64,000 nucleotides of DNA from RUG13091 sp045113315 (GTDB taxonomy: Bacteria > Bacillota_I > Bacilli_A > RFN20 > CAG-826), in contig JBGUIX010000003.1 of assembly GCA_045113315.1 (NCBI GenBank), positions 1 through 64,000 of the forward strand, written 5' to 3'. The notes below the pieces were generated by a model that was given only the letters and a program-made list of their open reading frames with translations, had not been told where the DNA came from and searched no databases. Positions 52,325 through 60,961 of the stretch are shown piece by piece (position 1 is the first letter of the stretch; each line of letters opens with the position of its first letter). The position numbers were made by a program, and so were the translations under genes.

Positions 52325-53589
52325 TAAAATACTCCATAAGGCAAAAGTTTAAGGTAATTAACCCTTAGAACTGTGAAATAAAAATACAATATGCCAAATA
52401 TGCAAATAATAAAAATAGTTAATAGATGTTGTTTTCCTTTAGAATATCCATCTAGAATTGTTGGTACAAGCAAACAAAAGCCCAAACAGCCATACAAACC
52501 TGCTCTTGATAGTAAGAAAATAATCTGATCATAAGTAAAAAGTGAGAATTGAAAGAAAGCCATAGCAAAAGCCAATCTTTTAGCTTTGTCGTCAATTTCA
52601 ACATTCATAACGGAAAAACGATTAGGCTTTTTTTTATTAATGGTTTTTAAAAATGAGAGTGACATTATTTTTGAGAGGTCAAAATGGTAAATATTGAGAA
52701 TAATATATAAACCAAGAACAATAAGAAGCAAAACAGATGTTCCACTAATACCTGATAATTGCAATGCTGGTGGATAAAAAGAATATGCGCTAGTTGGGCT
52801 CGAGATCGAAAGAAAAACATATGAGCCGACCGGAGCAAAGAAACAAAAAGATACTACATATGCAAGAAATAGAATAAAAAAACCTTTGATTGTTTTTACT
52901 TTAATAAAATAAAACAAATATACAAATACAAATAGAACGACAGAGCTATGAAAGAAATAGCCAGCAAAAACAATCAACACAGAAATAAATTTCAAATATT
53001 TATTTTTTATAAGAGCAAAAGAAATCAGAGATAATAAGCAAAAGGAAAATGCTAATGTTTGCCTAATAGTCGATAAATTTAAAGTGAAAAAACCAAAACA
53101 AATATATAGTGCCAAGGTAAGGGATGGCATTTTTGAATATAATTGGCAAACAATTAATAAAACGGTAAAAAAATAGAAGTAAATCAAAAAAGAGAAAACG
53201 TAATATGGAATATGTGCAACAGCGAATAAATACACCAAGATAACGAAGCCTCTTTCGAAAGTGAAATTCATTGTCTTAATTTGTTCAAAAGTATACTGGT
53301 TAGCCGTTAAATAAAAATCATAATAAGCTTTTGTGTCAGCTCCAACTGAAATCGATCTAAAGCCACATATAGAAGCGAGCATAAAAATAGCAATCAAAGA
53401 AAAAACAAATCTGGATAGAAAAGTTCTGTTATGAAATCTTGTCGCAAAAAATAAAACGAGCTTGTTGTTCGTTTTAGGAACATATTGATTTCTAAATAGT
53501 TTTAAATTGTTAAATGCATAAACAACGCCAATATCAATAGCGATTATTACGATAGGAATCAAACAATAAAACAGAGTAGATAAAAACAT
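52324..53589 (-). CDS. EpsG-family polysaccharide polymerase (Wzy-like)
   Basis: 421 residues from the ATG at 53589 (an in-frame TTG lies 18 bases upstream). About 10-12 membrane helices and the EpsG-type signature RSISVGADTKAYYDFY (DTxxY) after the first helices. It should polymerise lipid-linked repeat units outside the membrane. The stop overlaps the next start (TAATG). Confidence 0.82.
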   Translation of the reverse strand: MFLSTLFYCLIPIVIIAIDIGVVYAFNNLKLFRNQYVPKTNNKLVLFFATRFHNRTFLSRFVFSLIAIFMLASICGFRSISVGADTKAYYDFYLTANQYTFEQIKTMNFTFERGFVILVYLFAVAHIPYYVFSFLIYFYFFTVLLIVCQLYSKMPSLTLALYICFGFFTLNLSTIRQTLAFSFCLLSLISFALIKNKYLKFISVLIVFAGYFFHSSVVLFVFVYLFYFIKVKTIKGFFILFLAYVVSFCFFAPVGSYVFLSISSPTSAYSFYPPALQLSGISGTSVLLLIVLGLYIILNIYHFDLSKIMSLSFLKTINKKKPNRFSVMNVEIDDKAKRLAFAMAFFQFSLFTYDQIIFLLSRAGLYGCLGFCLLVPTILDGYSKGKQHLLTIFIICIFGILYFYFTVLRVNYLKLLPYGVF

Positions 53590-53652
53590 TATTTTTATTT
53601 TAAGCAATAATGTAAAAATAAAAAAGTGGTTTATAAAATAACAGCAATTGTC

Positions 53653-54669
53653 TTATTTGGTTTTACAGAGCGAAGCATACTCATCAGCGCATCTTTTGAA
53701 AGATAATTCACTAGCAATTTGTTTTCTCTCTTTAATAGAAATATTGACAAACTCATCATGGATATTTTGTAAGGAAAGCGTTAATTCTTTTGAATTAATA
53801 GCATCACAAATGTGAAAATATGGTTTTTTTAGAAATACACTAGCACAACCGGATGTGGATTGAGTAATAATGTTGCATCCATTAACAATTGCTTCTGTAA
53901 AGACAATGCCAAAGGGCTCAAGAGAATTTAATGATATAAAGAACTTGCTTTTTGACAAAAGATTTTTAACGCCGGCACTATCAAGCCTACCTAAAAAACA
54001 AATTGATTCACCATAGTATTTTCCACCTGGAAGGAATAAAGATTCCTCTTCCCCATACCCAGCAACTGCAAAACTAAAATCTGGTCTGATTCTTTTTAGT
54101 TTAGTAAAAGCCTCGCAAATTAGATTTATTCCTTTGTCTTTAAATAACCTTCCAATATAAACAAAATCATATTCTTTTTTGTCATCTTGAGTATGTGGTT
54201 CAATATCCACTCCGTTAATTATGATTTTATCAGAATTGATTAAGTTTATTTTTTTGTTGATAGCGTTTGTTAATTGCGATACTGAGACAACATGATCAAA
54301 CTTTTTGTGGACACGTCTCAAAGAAGAATTTATTAACCACGCCTTCAGTTTTCCATTAACAGGGCATGAAAATCCATGAAGAACTTGAACATACGTCGCA
54401 GAATTCCATTTTCGCTTATACGCTCCAATGCCCAATGAATATTTAAGAGAACAAATTACTAAATCAGGTTTTTCCAATCTTATAATTTTTGCTATTTTTG
54501 AAAAAGAAAAAGAGACAACTATATTGTTTATTCTTTTTGATTTATCATCTGAAATTATCTTTGCATCGTCGCCCCTTTTTAGAAAACCATCATACAATCC
54601 CTCGTCAAAAACAGCAACTCCACCAGATTTCTCGTTATTAATAACAGGACCTAAAATTAATACTTTCAT
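53653..54669 (-). CDS. Family 4 glycosyltransferase
   Basis: 338 residues. GT-B fold: N-terminal LILGPVINNEKSGGVAVFDE and C-terminal FDFVYIGRLFKDKGI-type strand plus LNSLEPFGIVFTEAIVNG, the GT4 donor-binding loop with EPFGIVFTE. It overlaps the preceding gene by 4 bases (ATGA). Confidence 0.85.
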   Translation of the reverse strand: MKVLILGPVINNEKSGGVAVFDEGLYDGFLKRGDDAKIISDDKSKRINNIVVSFSFSKIAKIIRLEKPDLVICSLKYSLGIGAYKRKWNSATYVQVLHGFSCPVNGKLKAWLINSSLRRVHKKFDHVVSVSQLTNAINKKINLINSDKIIINGVDIEPHTQDDKKEYDFVYIGRLFKDKGINLICEAFTKLKRIRPDFSFAVAGYGEEESLFLPGGKYYGESICFLGRLDSAGVKNLLSKSKFFISLNSLEPFGIVFTEAIVNGCNIITQSTSGCASVFLKKPYFHICDAINSKELTLSLQNIHDEFVNISIKERKQIASELSFKRCADEYASLCKTK

Positions 54670-55877
54670 AATTTATTTTCCACTTCTTTAATTTTTGCTA
54701 TTAGTCGCTTAACTAGATTATCAGGTTTTCTTTCGTTTAAAAACCTCATAATTAAGTCTTCGTTAATTTTAGGACAATTAACTGCATTTCTGATTGCAGA
54801 AACAAAATCTTCCAAATTAGTAGTTTTCGGATAAATCAAAATGTCATCCAACTCTTTTGGATAGCAATCCAATTTGAAGGTGACAATCGGCTTTTTGCTA
54901 CTCAAATAATCAAATAATTTAGAAGGAAAAGAAAAAGCAGTATACTCATCGCTTGAATATCGCGGTGACAACAATACATCAGCTTCCTCTAAAATTAATG
55001 GGATTTGAGATGGGGAAACATATCCGTGAACCAAAATATTTTTTGAAAACACAAAGCCATTCGGAAGACCGTCTGATGCCGGTAAGCCATACACTTCAAA
55101 AATATATTCCGGAAGTAAGTCTGCAGCTTTTGATATAAGTTCTATTCCGTTTCTTTTGTCTAGCTTTCCAATGTAAATAATTCTTTTTCTTTGATTAGTT
55201 GAAGCTATATTAGAATGTTTACAATCTGGAGTCAAACCCTCATTAACGATCGTTTCTTTGTTTTTGAAATCATCCATTTTTTTCATTTCTTTAGAGAATA
55301 GAACATCAAGATCGACATATTTTTTATGGTTTTTGAAAATAACCTTGGTGTTTATTCTTTTTAACGCTTTATAGATAATGCTTGAAGACCTGTTGTTAAA
55401 TTTTGGCAAGTCTGGCACAAAGAGAATTGAAGACACATTCTTGTATTTTTTCTTTAAGAATTTAATCGTGTTCAAATAGGGAAGATGCATTTCACATCCA
55501 ATTACACGAATTCGATAAGTGTTATCAATTTTATGGTCATTAAAATACTTCACAATAGCTTTTTTAAACCCGCGAACCTTCGAAAAAGAAGAAAATAGGT
55601 AAGATGCATTGTATGTTATAGGAAAATATTGTTCAGTTTGTGTAAACCCTTTGACTTTAAGTTTTTTGCAATTTTTTGGAAACCAACCAACTGAAGGGGC
55701 GCTAAAAAAAACTGTATTCTTTCCGCACACTTGTTTAAAGCCTTCAAACAATCTTCTTTCAAAAACAGTGTTAGATACAGAAGTATTATTCTTTATGTAG
55801 CTTTTTATATATTGTTCATCACAATCTAAAAACATGCATCCAAGAATTATATTAATGGTTTTTTCAACTTCACTCAT
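54666..55877 (-). CDS. Family 4 glycosyltransferase
   Basis: 403 residues, GT-B fold with RIIYIGKLDKRNGIELI as the start of the C-terminal domain and SSDEYTAFSFPSKLFDYL as the donor-site region. It overlaps its neighbours by 8 and 4 bases, so translation is coupled within the exopolysaccharide operon. Confidence 0.82.
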   Translation of the reverse strand: MSEVEKTINIILGCMFLDCDEQYIKSYIKNNTSVSNTVFERRLFEGFKQVCGKNTVFFSAPSVGWFPKNCKKLKVKGFTQTEQYFPITYNASYLFSSFSKVRGFKKAIVKYFNDHKIDNTYRIRVIGCEMHLPYLNTIKFLKKKYKNVSSILFVPDLPKFNNRSSSIIYKALKRINTKVIFKNHKKYVDLDVLFSKEMKKMDDFKNKETIVNEGLTPDCKHSNIASTNQRKRIIYIGKLDKRNGIELISKAADLLPEYIFEVYGLPASDGLPNGFVFSKNILVHGYVSPSQIPLILEEADVLLSPRYSSDEYTAFSFPSKLFDYLSSKKPIVTFKLDCYPKELDDILIYPKTTNLEDFVSAIRNAVNCPKINEDLIMRFLNERKPDNLVKRLIAKIKEVENKL

Positions 55878-57036
55878 AAGTCTTATTTAAATATATCTCT
55901 AGATATTTAGAAGCGCAAATCTTTGCATCGAACGTCTTTGCTTTCTCAACGCAGTTTTTTGATGCGTATTTTTTGAAATCAAAAGAAGTTATTGCGTTAT
56001 AAAGATTGCAAAAATCATTCGAAGAAGTTACTACACCACAACTTTCATCAATTATTTCAGAACAACCCCCGGTGTCAAACGTCACAACCGGTAACCCGTA
56101 TGATAAAGATTCAAGCAGCACGGTTGGAAAATTGTCTTTCAAAGTTGGATTAACAAAAATATCAGATGACAGATATTGTTCTTTTAATAATTCTTTATTT
56201 AAAACGCCAACAAGTTTTATTCCCTTATTAAATAATCTACAAGTTTTTTTATCACTTCCAACAACTGTTATTTTGTATTTTGAGGGCAACTTCTCATATA
56301 ATTCATTTATGAACATTGAGCCTTTATCGATAGACCACGGATTAGCTACACATAACAATTTAATTGTGTCATTCGCACCTTTTTCAGTAAGTATGGTTTG
56401 TTCGTTTTTTATACCATTGTTTATAACAACTTTTTGAGCATTAGGAAAACGTGATTCAAATAGTTTAAAAAGCCATTTAGATGGAAAAACAAAAACAGGG
56501 TTTTTCAATCTTTTGATAAATTCATTTTTAGATTTTTGAAGTCTTTTAGATTTATCTATTAAAACATGAGGATATTTGTTTTTAAATTTACAAGAATGGC
56601 AACCATTCTTCCATTTATCACACTCAATTAACGCACATCTTCCACTAAGAAAAAATTCATCATGCATAGTAAAAATGATTTTTCCTTCAAAAGATTGCAA
56701 AAAATTTCCAAACATTTTGAAATTCAGATAATTCCCGTGAATATTGTGAATATGAATGATGTCTGGTTTAAATGATTTCAGTTCTTTAATTAGTTTCTTA
56801 GTAGAGCTTTTGTGAAAAGAACCCACCATCCCCGAAATATATGTTAAAAAATTAGATAAATATTGCAAAATGATATTTTCACCTATAAATGTCCAATCTT
56901 TTTTTAAAGCATTAAAAGAGCGTCCATAGTATTTTTTTACCTGGAAATTATCTGATGGTAAATAATTAGCAATACTATTTATCAAACCGCCAGTAGAACC
57001 ACTACAATATGTATTAATGAAGGCTATTTTTTTCAT
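55870..57036 (-). CDS. Family 4 glycosyltransferase with Cys-rich insertion
   Basis: 388 residues. N-terminal FINTYCSGSTGGLINSIANY, then HIHNIHGNYLN, a Cys cluster (CALIEC...GCHSCKF) typical of WcaC-like transferases, and the GT4 site NPTLKDNFPTVLLESLSYG. It overlaps licD by 4 bases (ATGA). Confidence 0.85.
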   Translation of the reverse strand: MKKIAFINTYCSGSTGGLINSIANYLPSDNFQVKKYYGRSFNALKKDWTFIGENIILQYLSNFLTYISGMVGSFHKSSTKKLIKELKSFKPDIIHIHNIHGNYLNFKMFGNFLQSFEGKIIFTMHDEFFLSGRCALIECDKWKNGCHSCKFKNKYPHVLIDKSKRLQKSKNEFIKRLKNPVFVFPSKWLFKLFESRFPNAQKVVINNGIKNEQTILTEKGANDTIKLLCVANPWSIDKGSMFINELYEKLPSKYKITVVGSDKKTCRLFNKGIKLVGVLNKELLKEQYLSSDIFVNPTLKDNFPTVLLESLSYGLPVVTFDTGGCSEIIDESCGVVTSSNDFCNLYNAITSFDFKKYASKNCVEKAKTFDAKICASKYLEIYLNKTYE

Positions 57037-57833
57037 AATTCGATTCGAGAGACATAATGATGAGGTACTTTTTTTATATCATCAATATCTTTTTCATAAT
57101 CTCCATAGGCGTCTTTTAAATAATCATGAAGGCGAACCGGCAATTCGATCTCAACGCCAGAAAAGGATCCAAGAATGGTTGATTCGAAATATTTATATGG
57201 GAAGATTTCAATCCTGCAAAAGCACCTTTCTGTATTACCAAAAGGTATTTTTGAAAGCAGCTTCTCGTTTTTAATACAATAATAATTATTGGTTTTTCTC
57301 ATGAAAAAGAATATGAAGTTCAAGACTAAATTTTTGAAAGATTTCTTTTTGCACTGAAGCAAAGAACTTGATATTTTTGCTTGACGTAATTTATAGATAA
57401 ATTTATCAGAAGTTTTTCCTTTAATGTAGCCATCAATAGGGAAGATGTCAATGAATACACCATTTACAATATTTAGTTTTGAAGTATTCATTTCTTCAAA
57501 TATAGTATCTATTTTTCTAACCTTAGAAACGCCAAAGCAATAGTTCGGATCAGAATATACTGATTGCACAAAAAAGCCGGAGGGAAAAAATTGTTGAGCA
57601 TTTTTTATAAATTTCTCATAATCCTCACGTGGCATTGCAATATCAATATCATCATCCCATGGAATAAAGCCTTTATACTTTTTGGCGCCAAGAGCTGTTC
57701 CACCAATTGCCATGTACCTAAGGCCCATTTTTTTAATTACACCGATAGTGGTTTTGAGTATACCTAATTCAATTGATTGTAGTTTGCTTAATTGCTCGTG
57801 TGTCAATGTTATTGGTTTAATATTGTTTTTCAT
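57033..57833 (-). CDS. LicD-family phosphotransferase
   Basis: 266 residues, LicD/nucleotidyltransferase-like: YMAIGGTALGAKKYKGFIPW and then DDDIDIAMPREDY, the conserved DDDxD metal site. LicD proteins attach phosphocholine or similar phosphoryl groups to cell-surface glycans, so the polysaccharide probably carries such a decoration. It overlaps both neighbours by 4 bases. Confidence 0.88.
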   Translation of the reverse strand: MKNNIKPITLTHEQLSKLQSIELGILKTTIGVIKKMGLRYMAIGGTALGAKKYKGFIPWDDDIDIAMPREDYEKFIKNAQQFFPSGFFVQSVYSDPNYCFGVSKVRKIDTIFEEMNTSKLNIVNGVFIDIFPIDGYIKGKTSDKFIYKLRQAKISSSLLQCKKKSFKNLVLNFIFFFMRKTNNYYCIKNEKLLSKIPFGNTERCFCRIEIFPYKYFESTILGSFSGVEIELPVRLHDYLKDAYGDYEKDIDDIKKVPHHYVSRIEL

Positions 57834-59089
57834 CTTTTAAATAATCTGAACATTAAGTCCCTAATTCCAATTCTACTCAGTCTATTAGATATTTTAAAAA
57901 CTTTTCTTAGTTTCCTTAATACTACTCCTACAAATTTGTAACAATCAAAATAGGGCTTCGATGGACTCAATAATTTAATTTCTTGGTTATCAAGAGCATC
58001 TACACTTTTAAAAAGTTCATACCAATCATCATATACAACACTCGGCTTATATTTTTCTAAATATGTTGTATCAAAATCCAAAACGACTTTGTTTTGTAAA
58101 ACACTAACTATTTTATTGACCATTGAGGTACTATTTTTTATTAATATACCAGTGTGCTTATGAGAAACGGTTTCAATTAATCCTGTTGTTCTTTTTGCAA
58201 TTACAGGTACCCCATTTTGAACAAAATCTATAGCGGCGAGACAAAAAGTTTCTCTTTTACTAGGAATAACCCCAACCTTACAAATAGAAAGAACATCTTT
58301 TTTTTCAACACCCATGAGACCTAGAAATTTGACATTGTTCTCAATGTGCTTTTTTCTGAGAATATTTAATAACATTGTTTCGTATTCTAAACTGGCTATA
58401 TTATTTGGGCCCATCTTGACATTTCTATTATTAGAAGCTGCATTCCCAATTACAAGTAATTGTGCTTCCGGAACCTTTTTAACCACTTTACCCCAAATCC
58501 GTAATAGAATATGAAATCCTTTCCACGCTCCAATATTTCCTACGAAAGCGGCGTTTTTGTTTCTATTCATATAACTGATTTCATTTTTTGAATATAAAGG
58601 GATGGCATTATAGATAACAATCCCTTTTTTGCAAATATCATGTTCCAAATAAAAATCATACATTTGTTTAGAGACAAAAACACAACGAGCTACTTTTTGA
58701 TTCGAACTTAATTTGTTTGCTGAATCATAATTTATAAAATTATGGAGCCAATAAATAACTTTGGTGTTTTTTAGTATATCTAAATCATTAATGCCGTCTG
58801 TGGCTCTTAAAAGAATGATATCAATTCCAAGATCATTACACTTTTTAAACGCATCTTTAATATCATCGACCAATATTTCATTTATTTCAAAAGTCGCATT
58901 TTGGTGTTTGTTACAAAAAACAACTAAATCGATATCTTGATATTTAACATTATTCGTCATTTGTTGGATCAAATATAAAAATTCATATCTTGTTCCACCA
59001 ATACCACAATTTCCTTTTGTAGGATCAGAAATCATTACTTCAGATATTCCTTTATTTTCCAAATATAGTCCAACTTTAATTTTATTCAT
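57830..59089 (-). CDS. Family 4 glycosyltransferase
   Basis: 419 residues from MNKIKVGLYLENKG; an upstream in-frame ATG 24 bases earlier is less likely because the chosen one overlaps the previous stop by 8 bases as elsewhere in the operon. GT-B fold with IPSKRETFCLAAIDFVQNGV (ExxxxAxxE-like variant with AAID) and a C-terminal basic tail. Confidence 0.82.
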   Translation of the reverse strand: MNKIKVGLYLENKGISEVMISDPTKGNCGIGGTRYEFLYLIQQMTNNVKYQDIDLVVFCNKHQNATFEINEILVDDIKDAFKKCNDLGIDIILLRATDGINDLDILKNTKVIYWLHNFINYDSANKLSSNQKVARCVFVSKQMYDFYLEHDICKKGIVIYNAIPLYSKNEISYMNRNKNAAFVGNIGAWKGFHILLRIWGKVVKKVPEAQLLVIGNAASNNRNVKMGPNNIASLEYETMLLNILRKKHIENNVKFLGLMGVEKKDVLSICKVGVIPSKRETFCLAAIDFVQNGVPVIAKRTTGLIETVSHKHTGILIKNSTSMVNKIVSVLQNKVVLDFDTTYLEKYKPSVVYDDWYELFKSVDALDNQEIKLLSPSKPYFDCYKFVGVVLRKLRKVFKISNRLSRIGIRDLMFRLFKR

Positions 59090-60239
59090 AATTCTTAAAC
59101 CAATCATTTTCAATTATCGGTGAAAGAGACAAAGGTCCTTCTTCAAATGCTTTCATTTCACCCTTGCATAAAGAAAGAATCAAATCGCTTAATCTATTGC
59201 CTGCGATAGAAGGATTCCATTTATTTAAAATAGTTTTATAACCATTTTGAGCCATCATTATTGATGTTTCTTTATTTTCAATAGCTTTAAATACGCAAGA
59301 ACAAAAAGAATTAATATCGTCATGTTTGAAAATCAAACCATTAATGTGATTTTCAACAATAAATGGAACACAACCCATGGCGTCGGAAGCGATTACTAGA
59401 CATTCGTGGTTCATTGCCTCTGTGACACCAGCTCCCCACCCTTCGCTAAAATCTGAGGTGAAAACGCCAATATCACATATGTCATATATTTCTCTTACTT
59501 TTTCCGATTTTATATTTCCATATAGAATTACGCAATTATCTGAATCATCAAAAATCTGTTTTAATTCACCATCGCCAATAACATGAATCTTAAAATTGAC
59601 ACCCTTATCGTGTAGGAAAGAAGCAAGCGCTTTAATATACTCAGGATGTTTCCAGCTAATAAGCCTAGAACACCAACATATATTCACAATATTATTTAAG
59701 AAATATTGTTTTTTGCGATAAGGTAAATCTAGTTTAGGAAAGTAGCCCCATTTTAAAGCTCGATCTCTGAATGCGTTGAATTTTAAATAGTCGGCATATG
59801 CAAAAGCACTTGCGCAAAGCAGGTAAGAATTTGTATGTCGTGAGATATGACCAATTCTAGAAAAAGAAAGCCTTAATTTTATCTTGCCCAGAATCGATAT
59901 CTTTGCATAATTTGGCTTAAATATACGTTCGCTGTATCTTAGTAGTATAGTTTTTTTTGAAATGTATTTTTTTATATTTTTATAACTCACCGAGCCCCAA
60001 ATAACGACATCAGCTTCTTTTAGGCGCCTTTTAGCATCTATAGAGATTCTGTTGTTGGAATAATAATTTATACAATATTTTCTATTAAATCCCTCCATGT
60101 GCAAAGCTACACGACGCTCTATAGGCGCTCTCATCTGAATGAAAGAAAAGCCGTCACCAAATCTTTCGAATAATATATCAGAAACATAAACTTGATGGTG
60201 ACACAATACATTAGTAATAAAAACAACTTTTACACTCAT
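59082..60239 (-). CDS. Family 4 glycosyltransferase
   Basis: 385 residues. GT-B fold with VFTSDFSEGWGAGVTEAMNH as the donor-site loop (E-x7-E type) and IVENHINGLIFKHDD after it. The N-terminal half is Arg/Lys-rich. It overlaps its neighbours by 8 and 4 bases. Confidence 0.83.
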   Translation of the reverse strand: MSVKVVFITNVLCHHQVYVSDILFERFGDGFSFIQMRAPIERRVALHMEGFNRKYCINYYSNNRISIDAKRRLKEADVVIWGSVSYKNIKKYISKKTILLRYSERIFKPNYAKISILGKIKLRLSFSRIGHISRHTNSYLLCASAFAYADYLKFNAFRDRALKWGYFPKLDLPYRKKQYFLNNIVNICWCSRLISWKHPEYIKALASFLHDKGVNFKIHVIGDGELKQIFDDSDNCVILYGNIKSEKVREIYDICDIGVFTSDFSEGWGAGVTEAMNHECLVIASDAMGCVPFIVENHINGLIFKHDDINSFCSCVFKAIENKETSIMMAQNGYKTILNKWNPSIAGNRLSDLILSLCKGEMKAFEEGPLSLSPIIENDWFKNYE

Positions 60240-60961
60240 AATAGTAACCTATTCTTTTGCTTACTTTGCAATTTACGTTTTATCCGTATTACGAGACTAT
60301 CTTTGTGTTTATATTTTAAGTTGCTCTTTCTTTTAGTTTCATCAAATTTACATTCCAACCACTTTAAAAGTTTATCAATTTCAGGGCCCTCCAATGGATA
60401 AGAAACGTTATCTTCAAATGGATGGTGCTTATTATTGTATTCCGTAACAACATAAAAGAAAGGGAAAAAGCTTTCAACTGGGTTATTAAAAATAAATGCA
60501 AAATCAACTTTATATTTAGAACAAAAAGACAAAATGGCATCTATAGATTCGATTATCTTATCCTGTTCCTTTTTATCTCTACAGTAATAAATCAGCAAGG
60601 CATCACTTTTGAGACAGCTATAAAAATTGTCGATTGTTTTATCAATACGTTTCTTTACACCTTTTTGTTGTCTTTCAAAAGGTTCTTTTGGATTAAAAAT
60701 GTGAGTGTAAGTGAAGTTGTATTTTGTGTTAGTGATTAGTTGTGGCTGCTCCTTGTAGTTTTGAACAAGAAAATCTTTATTAAAACAATCGAGAAAACTA
60801 TTGTTTACCAACTCAATGTTCCCAAAAAAGTTTGAAGTTATCCAATCAAAAAAGGAAGATTTGGATCTAAAACCATTATCTCTTAGTAAAAGAGAAATGG
60901 AGCACATAGAACCAAACGGAAGTATGAAATCGTATTTATTCTTATAAAGTATTTTATTCAT
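60236..60961 (-). CDS. DUF1796 family putative cysteine-peptidase-like protein
   Basis: 241 residues. The N terminus FGSMCSISLLLRDNGFRSKS then FFDWITS matches the DUF1796 pattern (GxxCxxxxxLR...FDW), a papain-like fold often found in polysaccharide clusters, with the candidate nucleophile Cys20. Its biochemical role in capsule synthesis is not established. It overlaps both neighbours. Confidence 0.75.
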   Translation of the reverse strand: MNKILYKNKYDFILPFGSMCSISLLLRDNGFRSKSSFFDWITSNFFGNIELVNNSFLDCFNKDFLVQNYKEQPQLITNTKYNFTYTHIFNPKEPFERQQKGVKKRIDKTIDNFYSCLKSDALLIYYCRDKKEQDKIIESIDAILSFCSKYKVDFAFIFNNPVESFFPFFYVVTEYNNKHHPFEDNVSYPLEGPEIDKLLKWLECKFDETKRKSNLKYKHKDSLVIRIKRKLQSKQKNRLLL